41,606 nt of DNA, from the NCBI GenBank assembly GCA_964500605.1, contig CAZCOS010000012.1, positions 1 to 41,606 of the forward strand. The letters run 5' to 3'. A program made the translations under genes and the position numbers. Positions 8,875 to 18,326 of the stretch are shown here, piece after piece. Numbering within the stretch: position 1 is the stretch's first letter; each line of letters opens with the position of its first letter. This stretch comes from Sterolibacterium sp964500605. GTDB lineage: Bacteria; Pseudomonadota; Gammaproteobacteria; Burkholderiales; Rhodocyclaceae. The notes below the pieces were generated by a model. It made no database searches. It worked only from the letters and a program-made list of their open reading frames with translations, and had not been told where the DNA came from.

Positions 8875-10941
8875 CTATGGGGTCACCGATGATCCGGAAG
8901 GGGTGTCGGAATGGGGTGCGGATTCGGCTTTTTCCCCCGAAATTTCTTCGAAGAAGGCCTTGGGCGAAGGTTCACGGCCCAGGAAGTCCCGCACCATTTC
9001 TGATGCGCGTCGCTCGCCGCCTCGTTCGAGGATGATCTTGCGGAATCGCCCGGCCACGGTGGGGTTCATGATGTTGTTGCCGAAAGCAGAGAGCATGTCC
9101 ATGGCGAGGACTTGTGACCACATATAGCTGTAGTAGCCCGCACCGTAACCGCGCAGGATGTGTTCGAACTGGGCCGGGAAAAGGGTGCCAGGCGTGTGGC
9201 CAAGTGGTGTGGCGGCTTCCATCGCTTCCCAGGTAGGTTGGGCTTTCAGCGCACGCGGGCCGTAGAGGGCCAGGTCGTAACTGGCGTAGAGATGCTGGCG
9301 GGCGTAACGGATGCCGCGGCCAAATTTTCGGGCGGCATTGAGCCGTTCCATCATCGCGGCGTCTACGGTCGGGCAGTCTTTGCAGTGATGGGCAATTTGC
9401 CGGACGGATTCGAGCTTGTGCGCCCATTCCTCGTACATTTGCGAGGGGGCTTCGACGAAATCGGTCTCGACGCTGGTGCCGGCCTGTGCCGCGTAGCGGG
9501 TGCGCGAAAGCACACCATGCAGGACATGACCGAATTCGTGCATCAGGGTTTCCAGTTCGTTGAAATCGAGTCCCTGACGATTGAAATTGGTGACGAGCAC
9601 GGAAATCGGGGTGCGATTGCTCAGGCGGCTGGCTCCACGGACGCCGAAAGCGGCCGCGTGGGTGTATTTGCCTTCACGCGGATAGAGATCGAGATAGATG
9701 CTGCCCAGATAATCGCCATGGGTGGCATCAAGGACATCGTAATGCCGGACATCCGGGTGCCAGGTTTGGACGGGGCGGGCTTCAAAGCGCAGGCCGTAGA
9801 GCTGGGCTGAAAGACTTAGTGCCCAGGCGATCGAGGCTTCGGCCGGGAAATATCGGCGCAAGGCTTCCTGATCGATATCGTAGCGTTGGCGTTTGATCCG
9901 TTCCTGATAGTAGGCCACGTCCCAGCGTTCGATCCGGGTTTGCGCAAGGCTGCGACCTTGTTCTTCAGCCTTGGCACGACGTAGCTCTTCGAGATCGTGT
10001 AACTCGCCATTGCGCACTTGCGCCAGGACTTCATCGAGAAAGCGGTTGGCCAAGGCCGGATTGCCGACCATGCGGCGGCGTGTAACAAATTCTGCGTAGC
10101 TCTTGAAACCGAAGAGTGCGGCCATTTCACGTCGTAATTGCAGCGTTTCGTCGAGCAGCGCGATATTCTGCTCGCCACCGCGGCGGGTATAGGCTGCCTG
10201 ATAACGACGCCGAGCCTCGCCGTCCTTCGCGTTTTCCATGAAGGGGACGTAATCCGGATAGTCGAAGCTCAGTCGCAGACGGCCTTCGGCATCACGCATG
10301 GCACGGTCGAGGTAAGCTTGTGGCAGACCTTCGGCTTCCTGGAGGGTGAAGGTCAGACGGGTTTTATCGTCGCGCAGATTGCGGGAAAAGTGCTGACGGA
10401 TGATTTCCAGCTTTTCGAGAATCTGTTTCATGCGCTTGCGTTGGGCTTCCGGCAGGGCAACCCCCGTGTCTTCGAAGGCATCCAGCAAGTCCTGACGCAG
10501 TTTGGCGTCGATGTCGTCTTTGGGTTGAACGGCCAGGATGCGCTGGTAGAGCGCGGTATTTTGGAAGAGATTGCTGGAGAAATCGTTGTATTTCAGCAGG
10601 CAGGCCTCGGCGGCTTGTCGCACTTCGGGGTCGGGTGAGACATTGTTGAGCAGATAGACCGGCCCTTCGACGTCTTCCTGCTGGATTTGCAGGGCATTCA
10701 GGTCGGCCAGAAAGCGCGTATCCTGGGTGTCAAGGGGCTTTAGCTCCAGTAGACGTACATGCTGCTGCAAGGCTTCCAGACCTTCGGTACAGACCCGTTT
10801 TAGTGCGGGAGCGTCCCAGATCGGGAGTGCGGGTGGGGAAGGTGGATGGGGCAGTGTCTTCGGCGCGGCAAAAAGACCCTCTGAAAAAAGGAGGCTGAGG
10901 ATATAAAGAGCAGAGAAGCGCAAAGGTAGGGCGGTTTTCAT
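8875..10941 (-). CDS. M3-family zinc metallopeptidase (oligopeptidase A/Dcp-like), probably exported
   Basis: This gene encodes a ~688-residue zinc peptidase of family M3 that cleaves short peptides. The zinc site is LMHEFGHVLHG (HExxH), with the downstream region ETDFVEAPSQMYEEW supplying the third ligand glutamate. The C-terminal GAGYYSYMWSQVLA segment is typical of M3 enzymes. The start is the ATG at 10941, which overlaps the stop of the preceding gene by four bases (ATGA). From this start the protein begins MKTALPLRFSALYILSLLF and reads as a signal peptide ending near GLFAAPK. That is unusual, since most bacterial M3A enzymes are cytoplasmic, and suggests a periplasmic enzyme. Its coupling to a periplasmic peptide-binding protein gene fits a role in peptide capture and breakdown. 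Confidence 0.9.
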   Translation of the reverse strand: MKTALPLRFSALYILSLLFSEGLFAAPKTLPHPPSPPALPIWDAPALKRVCTEGLEALQQHVRLLELKPLDTQDTRFLADLNALQIQQEDVEGPVYLLNNVSPDPEVRQAAEACLLKYNDFSSNLFQNTALYQRILAVQPKDDIDAKLRQDLLDAFEDTGVALPEAQRKRMKQILEKLEIIRQHFSRNLRDDKTRLTFTLQEAEGLPQAYLDRAMRDAEGRLRLSFDYPDYVPFMENAKDGEARRRYQAAYTRRGGEQNIALLDETLQLRREMAALFGFKSYAEFVTRRRMVGNPALANRFLDEVLAQVRNGELHDLEELRRAKAEEQGRSLAQTRIERWDVAYYQERIKRQRYDIDQEALRRYFPAEASIAWALSLSAQLYGLRFEARPVQTWHPDVRHYDVLDATHGDYLGSIYLDLYPREGKYTHAAAFGVRGASRLSNRTPISVLVTNFNRQGLDFNELETLMHEFGHVLHGVLSRTRYAAQAGTSVETDFVEAPSQMYEEWAHKLESVRQIAHHCKDCPTVDAAMMERLNAARKFGRGIRYARQHLYASYDLALYGPRALKAQPTWEAMEAATPLGHTPGTLFPAQFEHILRGYGAGYYSYMWSQVLAMDMLSAFGNNIMNPTVAGRFRKIILERGGERRASEMVRDFLGREPSPKAFFEEISGEKAESAPHSDTPSGSSVTP

Positions 10942-12764
10942 CGTGCAGGCTTTCGTTGGTCGTCGATGTCCATGTAGAGCCATTCGGCATGGAGGATGGG
11001 ATGTTTTCGGTAGCCTTGCACCCAGGGTTGGACGAGCATGTTGCGGACCCGGGCGAGATCAAGCCGCCAGGGCGCGTAAAACTCGATGATTCGCGCCATC
11101 TTTCGGTAGAGCCGGTCGCGCTCGGGGCCGGCAGGGAGTTGCCGGGATTGCTCATAGAGCCGGTCGTATTCTGGAATTTTTACGCAACCGGCATTGCTTT
11201 GGCCGGTGCGTGGGCCATAGAGCAGCTGCATGAAATTATCGCCATCGGGGTAGTCTGCAATCCATCCGGCGGTTCGCATCTGCAGCTTGCACTGCTTTTC
11301 CTGCTTCAGTAGATCCGGGAAAGGGGCTTTCAGAGACTCCATGCGAATGGCGAGGCTGTCGAACGCCTTTTTCCAGGTTTCTTCCTGCAGACGGCCCGTG
11401 GAATCCGGGCGGCTGGCGTAGCGGATGGCGAAAGGTTTGCCATCAGGCAGAGTGCGCCAGCCGTCCTTGTTTTTGCGGTAACCGAAATGATCGAGCAGGG
11501 CATTGGCGGTGGCTACGTCATGGGTGACCGTGCTTCGCCAGGAGGCATCATGGCCGACTACGCCGGGCGGGATGGGGTAATCGAGGGCGATAGCCTGGCC
11601 ATTGCGGACGACGCGAATTTCCTCGGCCACGTCGTAGGCCATGGCCAGTGCGCGCCGCAAGGCAATCTGCGGCTTGCCCAGGCCACCAACGACCGGGTCA
11701 TTCCATTGCCAGTAGTGATAGACGACTTCTGGATCGACGATACGGGAGAGCTGCACGCCGCGCTGTATGAGTTCCGGACGAAGTTGATCGGGCTGCTCAC
11801 CTGTCTTTCCGCCCAGCGCGCGCGGTGCCAGTGGGCCGTCCATGTTCATCACGTCGATTTCTCCGTTCTGAAAGGCTAGCCAACGTGACTGATCTTCTTC
11901 CATCACGGCGATTTCAACCCGTTGGATGATGGGCATGCGTTTGCCTTTCATCTGCGCGACGATGCGCTGGCTTTCAGGGTCTTTGTCCGCTTCAAAATTC
12001 CAGATCATTCCACGATAGGCTGGATTAGCCTCCAGAATGATCTTCGAGCCGCGTGTCCATTGGGTCAGACGAAATGGGCCGGTTCCGACCGGATGAGCCA
12101 TGGCCCGGCCGGTTTCGTCACGGTATTTTTCGATGGCTTCGCGGGCGACGGCACTGGTCTGGGGAAAGGCCAGCATGTAAGCGAGATTGTGGTCGACCTC
12201 GGTCAGCTGCAGGCGTAGCGTGTAGCGATCCAGAGCCTCGATGCCCGGAATGCGTGTTTCATAATCAAATTTCCCGGATTTTTTAGCCCGCTGCGCCAGA
12301 TCATCGAGCCCGACGAATTTGCGTTCAACGAGAAAGCTGTAGGGGGAGTGCACGGCTGGGTCGATCAGTCGCTTGAGCGAATAGACGTAATCTCCGGCGG
12401 TCAGCTCGCGAGCCTTGTTGCCAAAGACCGGGTCTGGGGCGAAACGGATGCCGGGCTTGATGCGAAGTATCCACACCTTGCCATCGGCAGAAACTTCGGG
12501 CAAAGCCTCGGCAGTAAGGGGGACGAGTTTGGCGGGGCGCGCCAGATAGTCGTAGGTCAGCAACGTTTCAAAGAGGGCCTCGATGACTGTGCCTGAGTAG
12601 TAATCATGCACCCCCGCCGGGTCAAAGCCGGTTTCGGCAGCGGAAAAAACCCATCGTATGGTCTTGACCGGTTCGGTACTCGAAGCCGGGCCGGATGAAA
12701 GCAGGGCCGTAACGAGGAAAAGGATCAGCGATGCAAGGCGATGCAAAGGGTGAGGATGATTCAT
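10938..12764 (-). CDS. ABC transporter periplasmic peptide-binding protein (SBP_bac_5 family)
   Basis: The product is a periplasmic solute-binding protein of family 5 (oligopeptide/dipeptide type). It has an N-terminal signal peptide (MNHPHPLHRLASLILFLVTA) followed by the usual start FEPxxVxDxYxGxV-like region (GFDPAGVHDYYSGTVIEALF) and YDYLARPAKLVPLTAEALPE. Late motifs include RTAGWIADYPDGDNFMQLLYG. The start chosen is the ATG at 12764. A TTG at 12797 overlapping the previous stop by four bases would add eleven residues, and neither has a strong ribosome site. No permease or ATPase genes are nearby, so it is either served by components elsewhere or acts as an orphan binding protein. It overlaps the M3 peptidase gene by four bases. 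Ligand is inferred to be peptides from family and neighbour. Confidence 0.88.
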   Translation of the reverse strand: MNHPHPLHRLASLILFLVTALLSSGPASSTEPVKTIRWVFSAAETGFDPAGVHDYYSGTVIEALFETLLTYDYLARPAKLVPLTAEALPEVSADGKVWILRIKPGIRFAPDPVFGNKARELTAGDYVYSLKRLIDPAVHSPYSFLVERKFVGLDDLAQRAKKSGKFDYETRIPGIEALDRYTLRLQLTEVDHNLAYMLAFPQTSAVAREAIEKYRDETGRAMAHPVGTGPFRLTQWTRGSKIILEANPAYRGMIWNFEADKDPESQRIVAQMKGKRMPIIQRVEIAVMEEDQSRWLAFQNGEIDVMNMDGPLAPRALGGKTGEQPDQLRPELIQRGVQLSRIVDPEVVYHYWQWNDPVVGGLGKPQIALRRALAMAYDVAEEIRVVRNGQAIALDYPIPPGVVGHDASWRSTVTHDVATANALLDHFGYRKNKDGWRTLPDGKPFAIRYASRPDSTGRLQEETWKKAFDSLAIRMESLKAPFPDLLKQEKQCKLQMRTAGWIADYPDGDNFMQLLYGPRTGQSNAGCVKIPEYDRLYEQSRQLPAGPERDRLYRKMARIIEFYAPWRLDLARVRNMLVQPWVQGYRKHPILHAEWLYMDIDDQRKPAR

Positions 12765-12793
12765 GAGGGGGGGCTTGAAACAGACAGAAAAGA

Positions 12794-14452
12794 TCAATGC
12801 GAGCGGTTGGAACGCCGCTGCATGACGGAAGGCGGCGGTGCGAAACTGTCCGAACGGGCATCGGCCCAGAACAGACGGAAGAGAGCATGTTCCGGGGTAT
12901 GGCCGGGGATCAGCAGTTCTCCCGGAGCCGTCCAGCGATGAACGGTAGCGAGGGATTGCACTTCGGTTTCCGAAATGCGGCGAATGATGTGTTCAGGCCC
13001 CAGTTCGGAAGGGTGCTTGAGCCCCGCCGCGCAAAGTAGTTCCTGAAGTGCGACGAGCGTGTTCTGGTGGTATTGGTGAACGCGGGCTGTCTTGTCGTTG
13101 ACGTCGAGTGCGCGCATGCGAAGCGGGTCTTGCGTGGTTACGCCGGTCGGGCATTCTCCCGTGTGACAGACGCGGGCCTGCAGGCAGCCCAGCGCAAACA
13201 TGAAACCTCGCGCGGTATTGCACCAGTCCGCACCGATAGCCATGGTTCGTGCCATGTCGAAGGCGGTGATGATTTTGCCCGAAGCTCCAATCCGGATGCG
13301 GCTGCGCAGATTCGTGCTGACCAGTGTGTTGTGGACGAGCATCAGGGCATCGCGCAGCGGTGCACCGACATGGTCGGTGAATTCGAGCGGCGCGGCCCCT
13401 GTTCCACCTTCGCCGCCGTCGACGACGATGAAATCCGGCAGCAGACCGGTTTCCAGCATGGCTTTGACGATGGCGAACCATTCCCAGGGGTGGCCGATGG
13501 CCAGCTTGATGCCGACCGGCTTGCCGCCCGAAAGCTGGCGAAGACGCTCGACGAAAGTGATGAGTTCGAGTGGTGTGGAAAAGGCGGAATGGGCGGGGGG
13601 CGAGATGCAGTCCTCACCCATCGGAACGCCGCGTGCTTGTGCGATTTCGGGGGTGACCTTGGCCGCCAGCAACATCCCGCCTTGCCCGGGTTTTGCACCC
13701 TGCGAGAGTTTGATTTCAATCATCCTGACCTGCGGCGACCGGGCGTTTTCAACGAATTTTTCTTCGTTGAATCGTCCCTTTTCATCCCGGCAGCCAAAAT
13801 AGCCGCTGGCAATTTCCCAGGTCAGATCGCCGCCATGAACCCGGTGGTAACACGAAATTGAGCCTTCGCCGGTGTCGTGGTAGAAATTGCCGCGAGCTGC
13901 ACCGGCATTGAGCGCGAGGATGGCGTTGGCGGAAAGCGCGCCAAAGCTCATGGCGGAGATGTTGAACACACTGGCGGAATAAGGTTGGGTGCAGTCAGGC
14001 CCGCCGATTTCAATGCGGAAATCCGGGCTTTCGATCTGACTGGGCGTGATGGAGTGATTGATCCATTCGTAGCGGGTGTCATAGACATCCAGCAGCGTGC
14101 CGAAGGGGCGTTTGTCGGAAGCCTGTTTGGCGCGCTGATAGACGATGGATCGCTGCGCACGGGAAAAGGGGAGTTCTTCGGACTCCGATTCGACAAAATA
14201 CTGGCGGATTTCCGGGCGGATGTATTCAAAGAAAAAACGGAAATGAGCGAGCACCGGATAGTTGCGCCGGATGGCCTGATGAGGTTGTCGATAGTCGATC
14301 CAGCCAACGAGTGTGAGCAGACCAAAGAGGCCCGCTGGCCAGTACCAGAAAGCATCTTGGATCGTCGCCAGCAGGCAGAGGAGGGCGAGCAGTGCGCAGA
14401 TGGCCCAACCAAGATAGCGGGCGGGCAGACGTATCAGGAAGGGGGTTTTCAT
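12794..14452 (-). CDS. FMN-binding glutamate synthase-domain protein with N-terminal membrane segment
   Basis: This 552-residue protein carries the FMN/Fe-S central domain of glutamate synthase (GltS, PF01645) without amidotransferase or GltB C-terminal domains. It starts MKTPFLIRLPARYLGW and has two hydrophobic helices within the first ~55 residues, so it is probably membrane-anchored. Key segments are FNISAMSFGALSANAI, GEGSISCYHRVHGGDL, IEIKLSQGAKPGQGGML, VVDGGEGGTGAAP, the FMN-phosphate region IRIGASGKIITAFD and a cysteine group in CLQARVCHTGECPTGV that would bind a 3Fe-4S cluster. The ATG at 14452 is used because upstream in-frame sequence is not conserved-looking and lies beyond the divergent promoter region. 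The family's true reaction is not established, and glutamate formation is only one option. It heads the minus-strand run leading to the peptide-binding protein and M3 peptidase. Confidence 0.87.
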   Translation of the reverse strand: MKTPFLIRLPARYLGWAICALLALLCLLATIQDAFWYWPAGLFGLLTLVGWIDYRQPHQAIRRNYPVLAHFRFFFEYIRPEIRQYFVESESEELPFSRAQRSIVYQRAKQASDKRPFGTLLDVYDTRYEWINHSITPSQIESPDFRIEIGGPDCTQPYSASVFNISAMSFGALSANAILALNAGAARGNFYHDTGEGSISCYHRVHGGDLTWEIASGYFGCRDEKGRFNEEKFVENARSPQVRMIEIKLSQGAKPGQGGMLLAAKVTPEIAQARGVPMGEDCISPPAHSAFSTPLELITFVERLRQLSGGKPVGIKLAIGHPWEWFAIVKAMLETGLLPDFIVVDGGEGGTGAAPLEFTDHVGAPLRDALMLVHNTLVSTNLRSRIRIGASGKIITAFDMARTMAIGADWCNTARGFMFALGCLQARVCHTGECPTGVTTQDPLRMRALDVNDKTARVHQYHQNTLVALQELLCAAGLKHPSELGPEHIIRRISETEVQSLATVHRWTAPGELLIPGHTPEHALFRLFWADARSDSFAPPPSVMQRRSNRSH

Positions 14453-14535
14453 GCTGCTATTCTGGCACGCTGGCGCAAGGATGCGCAGTGCGGCATCCTG
14501 TATGCTTCGCCCCTTAACTTTCTCAGGAGAAAACC

Positions 14536-14931
14536 ATGACGATCGCAAACTGGTGTGTGCTGGCTGCCTGCTTGTTGCCTCCGGGAACCATCGCACTCGC
14601 GAAGGCCAGTCTGTTTCGTGCGGCCGATCGTTCGCAACGTTATGACAACAACCATCCCCGCGAGTGGGAAGCCCGCCTGACGGGCTGGCATCAGCGGGCA
14701 AATGCTGCGCAGATGAACGGTTTCGAGGCCCTGCCGCTGTTCATCGCGGCGGTCATTCTGGCCCAGCAGGCGCAGGCGAATCAGGCGACGATCGACACGC
14801 TGGCGATGAGTTTTATCGGCATCCGCATCGTTTATATCGCCGTCTACCTGCTCAACTTTGGCATCCTGCGTTCGGTGGTCTGGTTTGCCGGGGCGGCGGT
14901 GTGCATTGCGATGCTGTCACTGGCCGGGTGA
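14536..14931 (+). CDS. MAPEG-family small membrane protein
   Basis: The product is a 131-residue four-helix inner-membrane protein of the MAPEG family (eicosanoid/glutathione metabolism-like). The family pattern is visible: an N-terminal helix, a basic loop with DNNHPREWEARLTGWHQRAN, then NGFEALPLFIAAVILA, which holds the characteristic Glu-Ala-Phe/Leu-Pro segment. Two further helices follow (IGIRIVYIAVYLLNFGILR and VVWFAGAAVCIAML). AGGAG sits nine bases before the ATG. The gene is divergent from the GltS-like gene, sharing an 83-bp intergenic region, and converges on prfB with five bases between. Bacterial members mostly lack a proven function. Confidence 0.88.
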   Translation: MTIANWCVLAACLLPPGTIALAKASLFRAADRSQRYDNNHPREWEARLTGWHQRANAAQMNGFEALPLFIAAVILAQQAQANQATIDTLAMSFIGIRIVYIAVYLLNFGILRSVVWFAGAAVCIAMLSLAG

Positions 14932-14936
14932 GCGGG

Positions 14937-16041
14937 TCAGATGCCTTGCTTCAGGCTGGCTTCGATAAAGGGGTCCAGATCGCCGTCGAGCACTTTTTGT
15001 GTGTTGGAAATTTCAACGTGGGTGCGCAGGTCCTTGATGCGACTTTGATCCAGTACATAGGAACGGATCTGATGCCCCCAGCCCACGTCGGTCTTGCCTG
15101 CTTCGAGCTTGTCCGCTTCGGCCTGACGTTTGCGAAGTTCGATTTCAAAGAGACGTGATTTCAGCATGGCCATGGCTTCGGTCTTGTTGCGGTGCTGTGA
15201 TCGGTCGTTCTGGCACTGGACGACAATGCCGGAGGGGGCGTGGGTGATGCGAACGGCAGAGTCGGTCTTGTTGATGTGCTGACCACCGGCACCCTGGGCG
15301 CGGAAGGTATCGATCCGCAAATCGGCCGGGTTGATGTCAACTTCGATAGAGTCATCGACTTCCGGATAGACGAAGACGCTGGCGAAGGACGTGTGGCGGC
15401 CTCCCGAGGAATCGAAAGGGCTTTTCCGGACGAGGCGATGAACGCCGATTTCCGTGCGCAGGAAACCATAGGCATATTCGCCTTCGACCTTGATGGAAGC
15501 ACTGCGGATGCCAGCGACGTCGCCGGGCGTTTCTTCGAGCAGTTCGGTCTTGAAGCCTTTACGTTCGCAATAGCGTAGATACTGGCGCAGCAACATGCTG
15601 GCCCAGTCACAGGCTTCCGTGCCGCCTGCACCCGCCTGAATGTCGATGAAGCAGTTGTTCGGGTCGAGCGGGTTGGAAAACATGCGACGAAATTCCAGAC
15701 CTGCCACGATGCCTTCTAGTTCTTCGAGGTCAGTGGTCACGCTCTGGAGCGTTTCCTCGTCTTCCTCCTCGCGTGCGAGGTCGAAAAGTTCTTCGGTGTC
15801 TTTGAGTTGCTGGCGCAAATTGCGCAGTGTGAGCACCACGTCTTCCAGCGATTTCTTTTCCCGGCCCATGGCCTGGGCGCGTTGGGCATCATCCCAGACC
15901 TTGGGGTCTTCGAGAGCCTGGTTTAGTTCTTCGAGTTTTTCTTCTTTGACAGCGAAGTCAAAGATACCTCCGGAGTTCGTCGCCCCGATTGGCCAGATCG
16001 GTCAGGTGGTTGGCAATGGCGTTGAGCTGTTCGGCTTCCAT
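14937..16041 (-). CDS. prfB: Peptide chain release factor 2 (programmed +1 frameshift)
   Basis: RF2 ends translation at UGA and UAA codons. The reading is in two frames. A 27-codon first part starts at the ATG at 16041 (MEAEQLNAIANHLTDLANRG) and stops at an in-frame TGA at 15960-15958. The second part runs from 15959 to 14937, giving 367 residues in all, the normal length. The second frame carries the stop-codon recognition tripeptide SPF (in RKSPFDSSGGRH) and the catalytic GGQ loop (RAQGAGGQHINKTDSAVR). The recoding site is described separately. An internal ATG at 15869 would give a 310-residue fragment lacking the N-terminus and should not be used as the start. The gene follows hpnE by 80 bp on the same strand. 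Confidence 0.97.
15957..15972 (-). promoter_or_regulatory. RF2 autoregulatory +1 frameshift site
   Basis: The coding strand reads CGGAGGTATCTTTGAC. A Shine-Dalgarno-like GGAGG lies three bases before the slippery CTT codon, which is followed by TGA and C. The ribosome must skip the T at 15960 to read Asp (GAC). This is the classical RF2 feedback signal: low RF2 lets the ribosome pause and shift, and high RF2 terminates at the weak UGAC context. Confidence 0.95.
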
Positions 16042-16121
16042 GGGGAGTCGCTTTTCTGAGAATACTTGGAAACCGGCGATTATAGCCCGGGCCTGGCGGG
16101 GTATCGCCGGATCAGGACGGG

Positions 16122-17468
16122 TTACGTCGATACGGGGCGTATCAGGCGGGCAGCGGCAATGCCGCTCTGGACGGCCATTTCGATGGTGCCAGGATAGTCG
16201 CCCGCCGTGTAGTCGCCCGCCAGCAGCAGGCCGGACATGGGCGTGTGGTTGTCAGGACGGTTAACACCGGGCAGGCAGGACCAGGTGGCGCGTTTTTCGG
16301 TGATGACTTTGCGCCAGCGTGCGCGGGGCAGATTGAGTGGAGCGGAATGGCGGGGGAAGTGAGTGGAGCGGATTTCTTCTTCGATGCAGTCGCACAGGGT
16401 GTCGTGGTCGAGGTTCAGGTGGGGGCCTTCCGCGCTGATGACGGCGGCCAGCAGGCCGGGCGGGCCACCGAGTTGGCCCCGGTCGAAAAGCCATTGGCTG
16501 AGCCCTTGCGCGTGGCCCAGCATGGGGCCGGGTAGCCGGACGGTTTCAGGATAGGCGAGGTAGGCCGTGACAATGGGCTGGTAAAAGAATCCGGCGAGTT
16601 GTTGCTGGAGTTTGTCTACATAAGGCAGGCCATCGAGCAGTTTTCCCGCATGGTAATGCGCCGTGGCGAGGATGACATGGGTGAATGACTCGGGCTCGTT
16701 TTGGTCGGTGTGGAGGTGGTACGCCCCAAGGGCGGCATCGTGTGTGATTTTTCGGACAGGCGTGGCCCGACGCAGGGCTTGTACAGCGGTGCTGTGTTGG
16801 AGGAGGTGGCGGGCAGCGGCTTCGGGAAAGAGCGCGCTCAGGTCGATGCGCGGCAGGAGGAGGTCGCTGGCTTCGCGTCCGGCGGCCAGGGTGTCGCGCA
16901 GGACGTTCAGGAAGGTCTGGGCGCAGGCGACTTCGGTGGGGGTGTTGAGTGCGGCCACACAGAGTGCGTCCCAGAGATATTGGCGTAGGCGGGGAGGCTG
17001 CTGCCATTCGTCCAGCAGCCCAGCCAGTGTGATGGGTTTTTCGAGCTGGAAGCCGCGCGCTTTCATGGCTTGCATGAAACGAATGGCGGCGAGTTTGTCG
17101 GCCCACTTCAGTCCTTTGGCAGCAAGCAGGGCCCAGGCCAGATGTAGCGGGGCGGGAAGGCGGGGTGCTGCGATACGCAAAACGCCTGGGTAGTCGAGCG
17201 TGAGGGGGATTCGTAGCAAGGCTTCGTCTGGGTCGAGCCCGACTTGTTTCATCAGACGCAGCGTTTGGGCATAAGCGCCGATCAGGATGTGCTGGCCGTT
17301 GTCGACCGTGGCTTCGGGAAGTTGGACGACGCGGGCGCGTCCGCCGAGGATGCGGGAGGCTTCAAACACCGTGACGGGAAGCTGGTGGGCAGCCAGTTCC
17401 GTGGCGGCGGCCATGCCGGCATAGCCCGCGCCGATGATGGCGATGCGCATGGGGTTGGGCTCATTCAT
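16122..17468 (-). CDS. hpnE: Hydroxysqualene dehydroxylase HpnE (FAD-dependent amine oxidase family)
   Basis: HpnE reduces hydroxysqualene to squalene, the last of three steps from farnesyl diphosphate in the bacterial route to hopanoids. The 448-residue protein has an N-terminal FAD-binding motif (IAIIGAGYAGMAAATELAA, then TVFEASRILGGRARV) and the C-terminal FAD contact LLLAGDYTAGDYPGTIEMAV. The start is the ATG at 17468 (MNEPNPMRIAIIG), overlapping the hpnD stop by four bases. A second ATG at codon 7 is possible. Together with hpnD and hpnC it forms an operon in the order C-D-E. No squalene-hopene cyclase gene lies in this window. Confidence 0.93.
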   Translation of the reverse strand: MNEPNPMRIAIIGAGYAGMAAATELAAHQLPVTVFEASRILGGRARVVQLPEATVDNGQHILIGAYAQTLRLMKQVGLDPDEALLRIPLTLDYPGVLRIAAPRLPAPLHLAWALLAAKGLKWADKLAAIRFMQAMKARGFQLEKPITLAGLLDEWQQPPRLRQYLWDALCVAALNTPTEVACAQTFLNVLRDTLAAGREASDLLLPRIDLSALFPEAAARHLLQHSTAVQALRRATPVRKITHDAALGAYHLHTDQNEPESFTHVILATAHYHAGKLLDGLPYVDKLQQQLAGFFYQPIVTAYLAYPETVRLPGPMLGHAQGLSQWLFDRGQLGGPPGLLAAVISAEGPHLNLDHDTLCDCIEEEIRSTHFPRHSAPLNLPRARWRKVITEKRATWSCLPGVNRPDNHTPMSGLLLAGDYTAGDYPGTIEMAVQSGIAAARLIRPVST

Positions 17469-18322
17469 GTCATCTGAACGACGAGCCAGGTTTGCAGGGC
17501 CAGCCGAAGTTTTGTGAGGCTCGAAAGACGAATGCGGCGGTCGAGTACGCGATAGCCTTGACGCTCGATTTCGTCGAGCTGACGGCGGTAGATGGCGGCC
17601 ATGATGAGCCCGGCACATTGAGCCTTGCGGTCGCAATTGGGTAGCTGGGCGAGTGCCTGGGCGTAAGTTTGTTTCGCCCGTTCGATCTGAAAGGTCATTA
17701 GCTTGCGGAAGTTTTCGGTGTAACGCCCGGCAAGGAGGTCTTCGCGGCGAACCTGGAAACGGTCGAGCTCGTCTTGCGGGAGATAGATACGTCCCCGCCT
17801 TGCGTCTTCACCAACGTCGCGCAGGATGTTGGTGAGCTGGAAGGCAAGGCCGAGGTCGTGGGCGTATTTGAGCGTCCGACGGTCGCGGTAGCCGAAAATT
17901 TCCGCGGCCACGAGCCCGACGACGCTGGCCACGCGGTAGCAGTAAAGGTGCAGGCTTTTGAAGTCAGCATAGCCTTGATGGTCGATATCCATTTCCATGC
18001 CGTCGATGAGTTCATGCAGATGTTCTGCGGGCAGATTGAAATGTTCGAGTGCTTCTTGCAGGGCCAGGGTGACCGGGTGCGTGGGATGGCCGGTGTAAAG
18101 GGCGTCGATCTCGCGCCGCCAGTCTTCAAGCTGGTCGCGTGCCAGGTTCGGGTCAGGTTGGTCATCGACGATATCATCGACTTCCCGGCAAAAGGCATAG
18201 AAGGCCGTGATGGCCCGCCGACGGCGCGGTTCGAGAAAGCGGAAGCTGGCGGCGAAGCTCGAGCCGCTGGCTGCCGTGCGTTCCCGGCAGTACTGGTGGG
18301 CCTGGGGCAGCGTCAGGGACAT
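17465..18322 (-). CDS. hpnD: Presqualene diphosphate synthase HpnD
   Basis: HpnD condenses two farnesyl diphosphates to presqualene diphosphate. The 285-residue product belongs to the squalene/phytoene synthase family. It has AASGSSFAASFRFL near the N-terminus, the first Asp-rich motif EVDDIVDDQ (~residue 55) and the second NILRDVGEDARRGRIYLP (~165-180). The start is taken as ATG 18322 (MSLTLPQ), four bases after the hpnC stop. An ATG at 18343 would add seven residues and overlap hpnC. The gene is flanked by hpnC and hpnE with minimal spacing, so the three should be translated from one message. Confidence 0.93.
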   Translation of the reverse strand: MSLTLPQAHQYCRERTAASGSSFAASFRFLEPRRRRAITAFYAFCREVDDIVDDQPDPNLARDQLEDWRREIDALYTGHPTHPVTLALQEALEHFNLPAEHLHELIDGMEMDIDHQGYADFKSLHLYCYRVASVVGLVAAEIFGYRDRRTLKYAHDLGLAFQLTNILRDVGEDARRGRIYLPQDELDRFQVRREDLLAGRYTENFRKLMTFQIERAKQTYAQALAQLPNCDRKAQCAGLIMAAIYRRQLDEIERQGYRVLDRRIRLSSLTKLRLALQTWLVVQMT

Positions 18323-18326
18323 GGGT

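Noticed and set aside
8767..8880. OxyR binding site before katA
   Set aside because: Some ATAG and CTAT tetramers occur, but the spaced four-element pattern is not met.
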